A stretch of DNA of 64,000 nucleotides, taken from assembly GCA_030762175.1 (NCBI GenBank), contig CM060831.1:141673001-141737000 (forward strand), written 5' to 3'. Every line of letters starts with the position of its first letter. The stretch's first letter is position 1. The position numbers and the translations under genes are program-made. This DNA comes from Metallyticus violacea (taxonomy: Eukaryota; Arthropoda; Insecta; Mantodea; Metallyticidae). The notes under the pieces were generated by a model. That model did not search any database. It was not told where the DNA came from and was given only the letters and a program-made list of their open reading frames with translations. This document shows positions 24,901 to 36,717 of the stretch, piece after piece.

Positions 24901-26400
24901 GACCATATGAAGTGCTATTGTTCATAGACTAAAGTTAGTTTTGAAGGATGTGTTTAAGCTTAATGACAAGAAATTTCCAATCAATACCTGTAGCTCATGT
25001 CGCTGTCATATAACTAAAATAAATTAGGAGATTTTAGGGTGTTAGTTTATTGCTTGATTTGCAACTGGGGTACACTAAATTCTGCCGTTACTTGCGTAAA
25101 TAAAACATCAGGGATATAAAGTCTTCACATTAGGGAGATGGACCAGCCACTCTACTGCCCAGTGACCTTTAGTAAGCCACGAGTGCTGATAATTTTTAGG
25201 TAATTAAAGTGAGGTAATGGGAACATTCATGCCTTTAACATCTGTTATAAGCAAGAAGGGAATTCTGTAAGATAAGTACAATGCGATAACGATGTCATTA
25301 AGCTTCCTAGATCCCCGTCGAATCGAACCAGAGATTATAGGAATAATAACAAAGTTGGAGAAAAAACTATTACCTATTAGTTTTTAGCACCATGCTTTAA
25401 AACTGTCGATTGTTTCATTCTGATTGGTAAATAAGTAATCAATGAGACCGTATATTGGATAAAAGGCGCTGGCATGCTAATATTGTCGGAGAAGTGTGTC
25501 TAAGTAATGAGAAAATAGTTTTTTGTGTAGTGAAGTGTTATATACAAACTGGTACAACACTACGCATATAATGCCCTACAAATAATTTTAGAAACATAAT
25601 ATTCAGCACATTATGAGAAGAAACCTAATAGCAGTGGCCTTCTGATAATTTTTCAGGAATTCGTCAGTTACCAACAGAAGAGTTAGCGTGTAAACCACAG
25701 AGTTGGACGAGGAGGCTGGAGGAAGGATGCCAATATTAGGCGACGATACAAGTGCTAATTACATCAAAAATCGCCTACTGTTTCTCTCAGAGCTACTGTG
25801 GAATCAAATTTAGTACGGACCAGTTTTCGCAAGTGAGTTACACTGCTATACTATAAGATAGGCCATTAAACAACACTTTAAATTTAAAAATAAATTTTTT
25901 TGTTTATTGGAATTTTAACATAGAAATATTCTCTAAATAGCAATATTCAGATGTGAGGAATATGTTCAACATGAACCCATTTGTGCTCACGCACTGGTTT
26001 TAGACGACGAATCAAATTAGAAGCATAGCTCCTTGTCGTTGCATTAAAATTTGCGTTCAAATTAGTTTTAAAACGCTTCTGAATTAGTACAAAAAATGTT
26101 AATCCCTTCTTCACACTTAAATGGCCTTTACCTACCATTTTAATTGCTAAACATGTTTTTTCGGTTTCCATAGATACGTTTATGAGTTTCAGATGTCCTG
26201 TAATAAACGAATGAAATCGCTATATACCGGGTGTTAATGACTTGCACCGCAATCATTTCATAGATTGTAGAGAGTTCCGTAAAAAAAAATAGCGAAGTTT
26301 TGTTGCTATAAAGAAGCTTAAATTAGATGCTGATATATCAGTGTTAAATAGAAATGGGTAAAAATTTGCCTTAGAATGTCTTCAAACCTGTTGCGAACGA
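21901..26400. other. Long AT-rich intergenic sequence
   Basis: No protein-coding gene was recognised. Apart from a tRNA-Arg-like fragment at 22785-22860, nothing matches repeat families seen elsewhere in the window. Frames at 22516-22821 (-), 24187-24402 (+) and 25947-26171 (-) have no recognisable domain and no codon pattern to support them. Confidence 0.45.
22785..22860 (-). repeat. tRNA-Arg-like fragment (group F)
   Basis: Read on the minus strand, ggtctaatggataaggcgac gives an A-box, and after a 20-base gap gaagattgcaggttcctgtc gives a B-box. The order, spacing and wording resemble tRNA-Arg. The acceptor stem is not convincingly paired and the B-box lacks the TTCGA core, so it is a tRNA-derived relic rather than a functional tRNA. 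Confidence 0.45.
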
Positions 26401-26411
26401 GAAAAGCTCCA

Positions 26412-26490
26412 TTTTCTGACTGTGACGTAATGGTTAAGGCGACAGGTTGTGATTTCGAAGTTAGGAGGTCCAGGTCCTGTGGAACATATT
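26412..26490 (+). repeat. tRNA-Arg-like fragment (group F)
   Basis: An A-box-like gacgtaatggttaaggcgac is followed by gaagttaggaggtccaggtcctgtgg. It is similar in layout to the fragments at 22.8 and 43.0 kb and is followed by AT-rich sequence, as in those copies. No cloverleaf is convincing. Confidence 0.35.
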
Positions 26491-26689
26491 TATGTTTTAA
26501 ATGTTTTTAATTTAAGCTCATATATAAAATTAAAAAGGTAATTAACGATGCTCTAACACGATAAAAATTATCTACTTTTATTTGACGCCGATATCGTGCC
26601 GACTGCTCCAAAATGACATGTTCCATAATTTCCATCTATTATTGTGTTGTATCACTTGAATTGTTCCTCAGTTAGTGACGTTCTTTAGA

Positions 26690-27030
26690 AATTTAGGATA
26701 CACTCAAATAAATACAACTGTCGCATGGGCCTTATGGCTGTAAATGCTAATGTCGTCCTTAAAGCAATCAAAAGGGCAATACCCACACATACGTACATAC
26801 ATATATACGTACATACACACAAATCTACATGCATACATACAAATATACAAATTCTTCGATTTATTAATGTTTTCTGTTAATAATTTAAATACAAATACAT
26901 AGACATGAATGAGACACTTACTCTTGAGCCCCCTTCCTTTTACTCACATCCCCTCTCCATCTCCCCCCTCTTCATTGTAGCCATCAATCTTCTTTGTCGG
27001 GACTTCTCTAGAAATATTCCCAAATTGTGT
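26690..27030 (-). mobile_element. Non-LTR retrotransposon 3' end (LINE copy 1, 5'-truncated)
   Basis: The copy matches two others at 46.0 and 50.4 kb in the same orientation. In the sense direction it carries the extreme C-terminus of the ORF, a short 3' UTR with a (TATG)n-like tract, the conserved ggacgac-ttagcat segment and gcccatgcgacagtt, and it ends near tgtatcctaaa. Only about 340 bp remain, as is typical for target-primed reverse transcription that stopped early. Confidence 0.8.
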
Positions 27031-27169
27031 TTAATTTTATAACTTGATTTGTGAACAGGCAACATTATGTTTCATATTTATAATAACTTGTCTATCAAGA
27101 ATATGGAATCAAATTGTAGCACAATTCCAACTTCTATGTAGTGTGTTGGATAGACTGTATTAAAATGTA

Positions 27170-28365
27170 CTAGGGCTACTCAATAAAGACTGAATATGAT
27201 ATTTTATTCACAAAGTACACTAGACAGGGTTAAGGTTGGTATGGTCTTTTTTAAAGTGGTTCTCATTGAGCTGTATGCACTTGGCCCAACGTGTCTGCCA
27301 ATCCTGGAAGATGAGCTGGAAACTGCTTTTGACATCTTCAGAACAGATTCCAATTTCTTCACGAAAGCTCAGTGGTGAATTAAAACTCTGGCCCCGCAGG
27401 TAGTCTTTGAGACGAGATAACAGAGAACATCGCACGCAACTGTATCCGGACTATATGGAGAGAGGGGCACACGTTCGATGTTCTTTTCTGACCAAAAACG
27501 TGAGGACTTGCATTGTCAGGGTGAAGGCGCCAGATGGATGTGTTCGTCCAAAGACGCCCGAAATAGTCTTGTAATACTCCCCATTACCATTGTTTGCAGG
27601 AGTGACTTCATGTGATAAACCATTAAAGGACAGTCGAAGAACGGAAGCGTCATAATCTTTCCTGCCGACCGAACAATCTTGGCCTTCTTTGGTGCCGGAA
27701 AAGCAGGTGATTTCCATACTGAGCTGGCCTGTTTGCTTTCGAGATCATAATGGTGAAGAAGTCTCATCACGTGTAATGATGAAATTCAAGATTGCTTCGC
27801 CATGCTCCGTAATCATACCACACGTCTACTAACACCATCTTTTGTTCAGGCTTCAGCAACCTCGACACCCATCTGGTTCAGACCTGTCTCATGTGTAAGC
27901 AATTGTACAAACGCTCTATGAAGGAAAATTTGTAATATATCAGCCAGTCTATCCGCTGTTATTGTCAATCTTCCGGAACAATGACAGCTACTGTATTAAT
28001 CATCTTCTCGTGCACTGTAGTTGTTGGAGCAATTAAACCGCCCTGTTTTGTTGTTGGATCATGGCCCTCCTTAAATTCTTTGAACTACCGAAGTGCAGTT
28101 GACTGTGATTAAACATCATTACCATATGCTTGCTGCAGCATCGCATATGTTCTCATACCGAATATCTGCAGACGGAAGTAAATTTTCAGAGTTCGTTATG
28201 AAGCGATTTCATTTTACATAGCCAACTGGCAAATACTCGCTCCTTGCTGACGCAATTTTTTTTTTTTCCCCCACTAATGAGATGAAATCTGTTTTTCTTA
28301 TGAAAAATTGTTTCACAACTACTCTGTGATTAAAAAAGGAATGCTTAGTCTTTGACTAGTTCTCG
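27170..28365 (-). pseudogene. Mariner-like element with TIRs, decayed transposase
   Basis: TIRs are imperfect: ctagggctactcaataaaga at 27170-27189, and the reverse of 28346-28365 starts cgagaactagtcaaagacta. TA dinucleotides flank both (27168-27169 and 28366-28367). On the minus strand the domains run in order. There is an N-terminal helix-turn-helix piece with MLQQAYGNDV and FKEFKEGHD, then RWVSRLLKPEQK, then TRDET (first aspartate retained, about 27750-27770), then HPDNASPHVF (second aspartate), and a C-terminal WQTRWAKCIQLNENHFKKD. Several frameshifts and stops break the frame, so this is a full-length but inactive copy of about 1.2 kb. Confidence 0.85.
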
Positions 28366-28529
28366 TACGTACCACAAGATTAATAGTTCTTATCGATAAT
28401 AAGCAAGGAGACATGAGCCTTAAAGTATGGAATCGATAGGTAATCACAAAAACGAAATCAGCCAACATTTGGATGAGATCATTGATTTAATGATTAATAA
28501 AAACACAGAAACGTTTATGGAATGTAAAG

Positions 28530-29165
28530 ACAGCTCTTGCCTATTGTGGGTTCAGGAGCAGAAAACCAGTTGGAGCTGAGCTTCAGGCACTTCAACATGA
28601 CAGACATGATTGATTCTCCTGCCAAGTGTGTGTTGCGAAGCATCATTCGCTTTCTACATACAGAAGGGAATAGTGCAGCAGAAATTCCTCGCAAAATGAG
28701 CCGTGTTTATGGTGCAAACTGTGTCCATGAGGGTGTTATGGGTAATTGATAAAGAAGGCCAAACTGATGTTCATGATGAAGGCCGAAAGGAAGCAGGTCT
28801 GTCACTAGCGAAGATCTTGATCAGCGAGTTGATCAAGTGCTTCAAGAGAGATGGAGGTTTAGCTTCAGTGAGTTGTCTGTGGAATTTCCTGACATTTCAA
28901 GGTCAGCTCTGTACACGGTTGTTACAGAACACCTTGACTATGGAAAGCTTTGTGCACGCTGAGTTCCCCTCCCCCCCAAAAAACAAAAAAAAAAAAAAAC
29001 AAAACAAAAAACAAAAAACTTTCTCCATACGCTGGCGGCAATCTTCTATGAAGAGGGTATTGGAAAGCTCGTCTATTGATATGACATATGTCTTAATCTT
29101 CACGGTGACTACGTGGAAAAGTAACTGTGACTTGACTATTGGTAATAAAAACATTATGTGATTCA
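28530..29165 (+). pseudogene. Internally deleted mariner-like transposase
   Basis: The N-terminal DNA-binding part is present: DSPAKCVLRSIIRFLHTEGN and SAAEIPRKMSRVYG (about 28612-28710), then, after a frame change, a NVHDEG-type linker and a second helix-turn-helix region. After an A/C homopolymer tract at 28968-29019 the sequence resumes with a C-terminal segment equivalent to FYEEGIGKLVYRYD (about 29050-29090). The catalytic core between is gone. It sits only ~165 bp from the preceding mariner but on the opposite strand and from a different subfamily. Confidence 0.78.
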
Positions 29166-29858
29166 CATTTGTCTTTTTGTTTATGCCCAATCGGATGTTG
29201 AAAAAAAAATAGCCCTGGTATAAGCATCAGCCAAATAATTAAAGGGAATGTTATGCCCTACTTAACATGATGGTGATGGAGCGTACAAAGAACTAGTACT
29301 TTCCTGACTATCAAATTCTAGGATTTCTTTCTGAACTTGACTCGTCTTGTGACGCCGGATCATCTCTGAAATCATCATCTATTTTCTCATTCTCCATGAT
29401 TTCTTCATCAACTTAAAGTGCATTACACTCTTCAATTACAACTTATTTTTCCCTCAACTACTTTTTAATATGTTCAAAAATCAAAGTTCTTTCCAAATCG
29501 GCGTATCATCTGAAATACCAAAAGTACTCACTAGGAATGATGCACACAGCACTCCGCACTGTGTCTAACTTACAACTAAACTCCCTTCATTATTAGAATG
29601 GGGTTCTAATGCTATTAACTGTATAGCATTGACCTCATATCATTCTATTCGTAAAAAAGTAGTGCACAGTCTACATATGTGTAAAAAAAATGGGAACACT
29701 GTACTTGTATATAAAATACTTGCATGGCTTACTAACAGCTATTCATTCGTGCTAGAATAAAAACAGATGTTTAGTTAAATAAAGCAAAATGGCACAGCAT
29801 GGTGAAAGTATAAGGCTTTAAGAGGTGATGAGAAAAATTTAGTTATAGTGTTGAACAT
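29166..29858. other. Intergenic sequence, nothing recognised
   Basis: AT-rich with no recognisable frames or repeats. The segment 29330-29480 is serine/threonine-codon-rich in several frames but carries many stops. Confidence 0.45.
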
Positions 29859-30110
29859 GTGACAGTACAAGAAAATGAATGTTTGGAAATGGACGACGGC
29901 CTTTGTGACACTACTGTCAATCGACTAGTGATCCCATCAGATAAATTAATATCTGCAAGTTGCAATGAGAGTGATGAAAGAGGATTATTAGCCAGTTTTT
30001 ATAAAGTAGCCCCTCCAATTATTAAATTATCACGAGTAATATCACAAGGGGGTCTGAGACTGCCTCACTATGCTCGTGAATTTATCTGGAAAGCTCACAC
30101 CCTTGAATAA
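29859..30110 (+). CDS. Short unidentified ORF preceding the ~720-bp repeat
   Basis: This 83-codon frame has a balanced amino-acid composition unlike most frames here. It ends in KVAPPIIKLSRVISQGGLRLP...YAREFIWKAHTLE (positions about 30003-30107), with its stop codon exactly at the left edge of repeat copy 2. The SQGGLRLP wording faintly recalls a motif near the end of some DNA-transposon transposases, but I cannot assign a family. It could be a transposase C-terminus whose 3' untranslated region is the repeat, or a chance frame. No promoter or splice evidence is visible. Confidence 0.3.
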   Translation: MTVQENECLEMDDGLCDTTVNRLVIPSDKLISASCNESDERGLLASFYKVAPPIIKLSRVISQGGLRLPHYAREFIWKAHTLE

Positions 30111-30829
30111 TATTAATTAAGACTGTTTCACGAATAAAATAAGAATTTAAATATAATTCCCGTAAACTTTGCGTACAATATTGTAATAATTATACATTTG
30201 TATTATGCATACTTAAACTTTTCCAGCCATACAGCAACAGACGAATGTCGATTGTCAGTAATGCCAATAATGAAGAGCTAAATACGGATTTGGGACCATT
30301 TCATGAATACAATAACAATAAAAGTAACTATAATTTAAATTCTTTCACGGATATTTAACAATTGTATAAAATGTTATGTTTATTAATACCTACCTATTCA
30401 GAAACCGGAGAATGAAATAGACGAAAGTCGACTATTACTGTCGCTACCGTTTAATTTCCTAATACCAACCGAGAAATTCTAAACGAAGAAAAGATTTTAC
30501 ATGTTTATTAAGGTTTGTGGTTGCTTGGGCAGATATTGTTACATAATTATAAAATGATTTCTGACTGTTTGGCTGAATACGCAAAAACAATTGCTTGAGT
30601 TAGTTAAATTTACAATAATTGAAAACACAGAAAAGTGGTCAGTGTTGCATGCTCCGGAATTATATAGTGGCAGTATAGAGTTGACTACACTGACCACAAG
30701 ACAAATGCGCATCGCGTGATAACACGGATTTGATTTTTTTTCGATAATTTCATTGCGATATCCGGCTGTGATTGGTCGTAATTCAAAATTTTGTTTCATT
30801 TCATTGGTGGATTTTAAGATGACGTCACA
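30111..30829. repeat. ~720-bp dispersed repeat, copy 2
   Basis: It is collinear and in direct orientation with 547-1260. The right end contains two ATTGG (inverted CCAAT) boxes, at about 30773 and 30803, followed by TGACGTCA at 30820-30827, a perfect cAMP-response-element type palindrome. Copy 1 keeps the palindrome and one ATTGG. Beyond it the copies share nothing. The minus frame at 30539-30799 lies within the repeat and is not supported as a gene. Confidence 0.8.
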
Positions 30830-32035
30830 AATGAAAAAACCATTATCATTGTTAAGGAATAATATCGTGTCATACTATATTTTTTTTGTGATGGGTACAA
30901 TTTGCTTTGTTTACATTAGAACTCTTTCTAAGAGTGAATGGAGTATAGCAGAACCGCTTTCATGTCTGTTCTATACACGCTCACTCTCCATAATTTCTTC
31001 TCCTTCTCCATCGGGCACATGCACTCCATAGCATCTCAAAATACTTCATTTGTCTTTCCTTCTGTTATAAAACACAAATAAACTTGTCCCATTCAAATAA
31101 CATCAACAACCACCTGACCTCTTCCTTGTAAGACCCCTCTACAGTCTGTGAAAATTTTGCAATGTACTTCATTAACACCCTATATATAATCATTCAAATT
31201 GTATAAAAATTCCAAACTCTATTTTAAAACCACATTTTCTTTCCTTGTTTTAAAGTCAATCTTCCGCGTAAATCTAAATAATTTATTTATGTTTTCAGTG
31301 CTGTAATATTAGAGAAAAATAAAATTTATTTATTAATTTAATGATCAGATATAACAATGATGATGGCTTTTAGGAACATATCTGTTAAATTGTGTTTGCG
31401 AAAGCAGTTTTTCATTCGTCTTTACAATTGAAAATAACATTTTTAATGGAGGCCATTGATAGAATTCCAGGATTTCTTGAATTTCTGTTTTTGGAATCAT
31501 AAATTAAGTATACTTGTTCCGAGTGAAAAATCAGAAAAGAGCATAATTTGTGAATAATTCATCTATAACCTTAACGTTTATAAAATGTATTCATTTTATT
31601 TGTACATTCTAGTACGATATAGCGCAGAGCAGTCGTTTGGGAAGGCCGAGACTAGTTAAATGCGTCACGTAATCAGCTGAATTTGCAACATTTGGTTCAA
31701 TGTCAGTTCAGGTAGCTAACAGAAACGCAATCATTGCGACGCACATACCGGTACTGTTGCTCAGGTAATGTAGGTTTCGGTGGTAATGCCATTAAATAGT
31801 GTGGTAATTATGTGACGCCCATGGGAAGTAGCTAATGAGCCAGTTGTTTGTAATAACGCAATCACTTCGCTTGTTGTACGTGGAAAACAAGCGAGTGTGC
31901 TCAAGTATTTCAAAGTTACTCATCGATATCTGCTGCTACTGCAACAGGTGTTCCCATAACTACTCTGATAAGATTATTAATAAATATCACTGTTCTGTTA
32001 AATGAAACAGAAGATATACTTGAAAAAATATTATA
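30830..32035. other. Intergenic sequence
   Basis: No gene recognised. Region 31620-31960 is less AT-rich and repeats words such as gcaatca(c/t)tgc and cgcaatcacttcgc, but no family could be assigned. Confidence 0.4.
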
Positions 32036-32640
32036 TTAATTGTGAAAGCATAGGCATGCATAGCTAAAAATAGAGATCTTATTATTTAATGCGTGCAAAA
32101 GCCTTGGGATGAAAACTTTCTCATTTGTTGTTTTAATAATACGACATACGCTGGTTCTGCTAATCCCAGTCTCACGTGTAGATTTCTGCGGTGAGTACTG
32201 AAAACCTTCCAAAACCATAGCCGAGAACGCGAGGCTTGTTGCTGTGCGAAGTCTCCCAGATCTGCCCTTGTGAACATCGCATACGGTACCACGAGTCTCA
32301 AATTTGTTTCGAATGCGTGCAATTGTTACTCGCGTTGGCGGTTCTGTTCTGTACACACATCTCTATAGCCTTTGAACTTGAACAACATTCTCGGTTTTCC
32401 AATACACTTCAATGCGGCAATGTGAGTCACATCTGTTTACAGAACATCATACGATAATCTTGACTTCATTGGTTCATTGTTGATTTACCTGTCACATAGC
32501 AACATTCATAATGTATGTGAGTCACATCTGTTTACAGAACATCATACTCCACATTACCGTAGATTTTCGGTTCAACTTCGAAATATATTCAATAGATATC
32601 TACTGTGAAAGTATATATACCCTCGGTATATATAAAGATA
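32036..32640 (-). pseudogene. Tc1/mariner-superfamily transposon, 5' end and N-terminal domain
   Basis: This belongs to the same family as 37.3-38.0 kb and 45.1-45.7 kb. Reading leftward there is an end with tatactttcacagtagata (about 32600-32620). Next come the two subterminal repeats with TCTGTaaACAGA (around 32420-32453 and 32515-32548). A diverged start region follows (KTENVV-VQR) and then TRVTIARIRNKFETRGTVCD with VHKGRSGRLRTATS (about 32190-32345). The last two are the linker and winged-helix wording seen in helix-turn-helix regions of insect transposases of this type. The catalytic half is missing and the start codon region is shifted. Confidence 0.72.
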
Positions 32641-34142
32641 ATTACTAATTCAGTTTTCCATAATTTCATTAAAGTATATTCTCTACTTCTCAATACAGCA
32701 ATTTTGCAACCTATAAGTAAAAAATAAATAATCTGTAGAAGATTCTGGTTCAAAATCTTCATATTTTGCTTCATATGAGCAAAGAACATCTTCATTTATC
32801 TTTGAAAAAAATGGGGTTACCTATATTACACAACAATGCTCTTCTTGTTTTACCCACTTTTTATGCTCCCTTTATATCACTTTCAATTTCTTTCACAATG
32901 TGTAGTGCATTATTATATGAATTCCTTCACTTTCCACACTGGTAATTCGAAGTTCGAATTCGGCACCTGATGTTCTACCGAATATGCCAAATTTGTAGCC
33001 AAGGCTGCTAAAGAAAATGCATCTGGACAATCATAATAGACGACAAATCAATATATTCAAATTATAACTATACTACAATGGAATCACAATTAGTGCAATA
33101 ATATGCAGGCCATAGAGCAAAGCTCCCTCTGTCAATATGTATCGATAGCTATGATAGTGACAGCGGAGGTAAGAAACCCGTTTCCTTCGGGCTCCGCAAG
33201 GTACCCGCGATACCAAAGCTTCCCAATGTACTCGTATAAACCCATGAAAATTATTAAAAGAGTAAACAATATGAGATAAATACCGAAGGACGAAAATGGA
33301 AAATATTAACGTAAGAACAAGAAAATGGAACAATAATAATATAACCAGGAGCAACGATGATAAATCATATACAGATAAACGTATTTAAATCATTAGAGTG
33401 GAAGTAAAATGAAAAACAAAAACTTTGCTCAAGAATACATATAGGATGTACGGCACAGTGTTGTTCTTTTTATTCTTGAGAGTTACATTTCCAGTCTAAC
33501 ATTTTAAATAGCACAGGCAACTGAATATTTATATTATAGGGCTCGGATAAGCTTTTACGTACTGTTGATAATTTCCCTAAATTGTGGACAAAGTTTAAAT
33601 ATTGTTTCTGTTTAACAATCGAGGGAGCGTATTACTCATTGCCTAATTAGAATTCTCTAAATCGGGTCTTAAAGTTCAGAGTATTACATAATGACAATAT
33701 CTCGTAAACTACAGTGTGATCAGTGATGCTTACCCTCGTGGCGCGGGATTTTTCCTATGAGGGACCCCCCGTTCGTTTGCCGCGCCCTGCAGGGGGTAGC
33801 AAGCCTACTTGCTTACTTGTTGGCCTTGCTAACTGTCGCACTCGTTTCGAAGCAGTCCCCGGGTGTGTGTTGTTGGTTTCTTTATCCGATAGTATACGCA
33901 AAATGTATTATGCCTTGTATGTTTACAACGGCACAGCGTGTCTTTATGTACCATTCATATGTGTTAACTCGGTGATGAAAGAATCACAGCACCAATTTTT
34001 AGAGCATATAGTCGATTCTGTTACTTATGCGAATATCATTCTAACCTTTTTTCAGACAATTAACCCAGAGGGGGTGGGATCATGTATTTTTAGCAGGACT
34101 CTGCCACTGCTCACGCTGCGAATAATCCTATGAGAACAATTC
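32641..34142. other. Intergenic sequence
   Basis: Mostly AT-rich. A local GC-richer patch at 33735-33880 (gcgcgggat, cgcgccctgcaggggg) opens a 136-codon frame (33723-34133), but I see no domain and would not call a gene. A minus frame at 33073-33354 is hydrophobic and low in complexity. Confidence 0.4.
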
Positions 34143-34200
34143 ACAATATTTCCTCAAAAAGAGCTGTTAACACAATATTTCCTCAAAAAGAGCTGTTAAC
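34143..34200 (+). repeat. Tandem duplication of a 29-bp unit
   Basis: Two identical adjacent copies of a 29-base unit beginning acaatatttcctcaaaaaga and ending gagctgttaac lie at 34143-34171 and 34172-34200, directly upstream of a transposase relic. Perfect identity suggests a recent slippage or gap-repair event. Confidence 0.9.
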
Positions 34201-34204
34201 AGGG

Positions 34205-34450
34205 ATTTGTGCCCCCCTCGGTCCTCCTATTTAACTGCTGCGATTATCATCTCTGGATTAAATTTAAAAAATGTCATGTACAAGACTAACCCGCACACCA
34301 TACAAGAACTCAAAGATAATATTCGTCAGGAAATAGTTCGGATTTTTCAAAAAGATCTATATCGAGTGATGAATAAATTCCAAAGCAGGCACTGAAAGTG
34401 TTTGGAGAATTTAGAGGGACAGTTTCAACGCCTCATTTGATAATTTGGTA
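34205..34450 (+). pseudogene. Tc1/mariner-like transposase C-terminal relic
   Basis: The frame at 34207-34395 reads PPRSSYLTAA, a degenerate version of the PPRSPDLT-(P/A)-DFF motif in which the last catalytic acidic position is lost. It continues to NVMYKTNPHTIQELKDNIRQ and RVMNKFQSRH, and in another frame runs on into KCLENLEGQFQRLI. This is the same conserved C-terminal layout as on the minus strand at 21.4 kb. No N-terminal part is present. Confidence 0.75.
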
Positions 34451-35639
34451 AGTAATAAGTCTTAACTTGGTTTGTGTATTGCTGTATGGTTTTGTTGTTT
34501 TACCCTCCCTCTAATCGTCCGACAAACCGGCTGAGCGACGCCCTCGCACATAGACAAATACACCCCGTTTCTAGACGTAAAAGATGCAAAAAAAAAATCT
34601 ACTTACTAATTGTTCTTTGTTGTAGACAGTATTGATGAACCATTACCTCAATTTCATTTCAGTGAAAATTATGCATCAATGGCAACTTTCGTTTCAAAAA
34701 TATTCTACGTGGTAGATTTAAATGATTCACTCTGTATAAAGATAAGCGATTAAGATAATACACAAAAAGAGACAAGCAAGAAAGAAGTGCAAGTGTTTTA
34801 TTTTCGGCATTGGTGTTGTTTATTTGCTGCATTGTGCTGCGATCTGCATAAGTATTTAAATATTTTTCTGTGTTATTTTAAAAAAATTAAAAGATTGCAT
34901 TATATTTCATACAAAATGCCTGCCCAAACCATAAGAACGTTTGCTTTGTGTTATTCTGAGAGAATGGAGAAACATGATATGCTTGCATTATCTGAGCTTA
35001 ATCTAAAATTTGTAAACGCTTCCATTGCACATATGGAAAATACAGACTCGACTCGTATTCTGAAAGAAAGGTTAACAGTAGACGCGCACTCTAAACCTCC
35101 CTTCTCCCTATACCTCCCTCACCCACCCCCGTCAGCCACGTCCCAACAGTTTGGTAACACGAAAAACAAAAATATTGTTCCCCGTTTTTATAGACTCAAT
35201 GTTCGTGCGCTCGTAAAAATATTTAAACTCATAAATCATGTTTTTATTCTAAAAGAATAATAAACAGGAGCCGTTCGGTAGAGGGAATGCTGCAATGGAA
35301 AATCCTGGTTATCTCAAAAAGCGGCGTTTCATTTCATGGAACAATAGCGGATTTAAAACATGTTAGGAGTTGCTTACCTGAATGCTATGTGATTTAAGCA
35401 ATTCGAAAATAGATGACATTTTCAAAGGATATTAGTAAACTCAGATATGTAAGGAACATTTACTGTTAAATGTGAGTACAAGGGTCAACACAAGGGGACT
35501 AGATTGCTTCTGGGCTAGGAAAGTTTCTGCTGCGGAAATTACCAGCTTTTATATGTAAATGAGAAAAATACAACAATGATGGAAGTTTCACAAGAACAGC
35601 AAATTTTATTTACACATATTGGATGGTATATAGTACACG
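34451..35639. other. Intergenic sequence
   Basis: The 157-codon frame at 34787-35260 is the longest non-repeat frame in the area, but it starts in AT-rich leader-like sequence and has no recognised domain. Its middle (MPAQTIRTFALCYSERMEKH region) is unremarkable. Treated as unsupported. Confidence 0.4.
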
Positions 35640-35965
35640 ATCAGTGGTTGGAGGACATCTCCTGCAAAAGTAGTGTTTCCTCCTTTAGCAGCAATGCAGG
35701 ATGCAACTCTTGCATGCAAACGATCATAAGATAACGAATATCCTAAGGAAAGGAGTTCAATAATGGATAGATGAATTACAACCCAGTCCTGCCCTACCCA
35801 AGAGGAGAAAAAATTTGGCGATCGGGCTGGTCAGTGAAGTTGAACATCTTAAAGAGCACGTTGGATTACAAGAGCGGAATGTGGACGGGCATTGTTATGC
35901 TGAAATAGCATATCTCCCTGTTCCTGCTCAAATAGTAACGGAATGGGTTCAATGGTGTTCTGATT
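35640..35965 (-). pseudogene. Tc1-like transposase C-terminal relic
   Basis: On the minus strand FQHNNARPHSALVIQRAL (about 35850-35905) matches the FQQDNARPHTA-type motif of Tc1 elements. The second catalytic aspartate is replaced by asparagine (codon at 35894-35896). Further on, after a frame change, SYDRLHARVASCIAAKGG (about 35690-35745) matches the usual Tc1-like C-terminal R-HARI-ACIAARGG block. The last acidic residue is lost at a frameshift. Inactive fragment of roughly 110 codons. Confidence 0.78.
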
Positions 35966-36717
35966 GCACACCATTTAAAAAAAATAGTCGTGTCTTGAAC
36001 ATAAAATTGTTCTAAGTTCTATTACAGCGCGCGGTTTACAAGGTAACCAGCAAGGCTGTATACCTCCTGCAGCAGTTGTGTTATATGGCATACATTAAAG
36101 ACGCTGTCTAGTGTGCGTGTTCCGTTAGCTCTGTGGCAGTGTGTGCATTGCTGCCGCGGTTAAGAGCGCAGGATCTCACTTGTCTTCTTGCCATAGGACT
36201 CCACGAGTCCGAAATATAGCGATCTCAAGTATGGCTTTTTCTTAGTGTTTTATCTTTTTGTACTATTATAATTACTGTTAATTTGTTACATTGTTAATAG
36301 TGTTACTTTATTTTATTTTTCTTTTATTTTATATTATATTATATATATCATAATTAATTTTATAATATTTCCTTTATTATTTGTTCTACCAAAATGCAAT
36401 ATGCTGCACACATTCCCTTTGTATGCACGAAGTACAAAAGATGGCTTATGGGCACAAATTAAAGAAACCTGGGATGTTGTAGCCTCTCGTCCACACTACT
36501 GTAGAAATCCGATATAATCTGTGTCCCGAAGATAGAGGGTTCATACACCTGATATTAATTTGTGTTTTCACTTTAGAAGATAAACTGTTTCTGTTCATGT
36601 ATTTATTTAGTTATTTGTAAAGAATACCGTAGTTTGTGATTACGTTTTTGTTTGTGCATAGGTAATGCCATAAAACTCATATGATACTTAAAATATATGG
36701 TATTAAAGCATGTTCTA

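Noticed and set aside
33723..34133. 136-codon frame starting in a GC-richer patch
   Set aside because: No domain, no flanking splice sites in a sensible arrangement, and the downstream half is ordinary AT-rich sequence.
34787..35260. 157-codon plus-strand frame
   Set aside because: It is the longest frame outside repeats on the left two thirds, but has no recognisable domain and no promoter or splice signal. Chance frames of this size are expected over 64 kb of six-frame reading.
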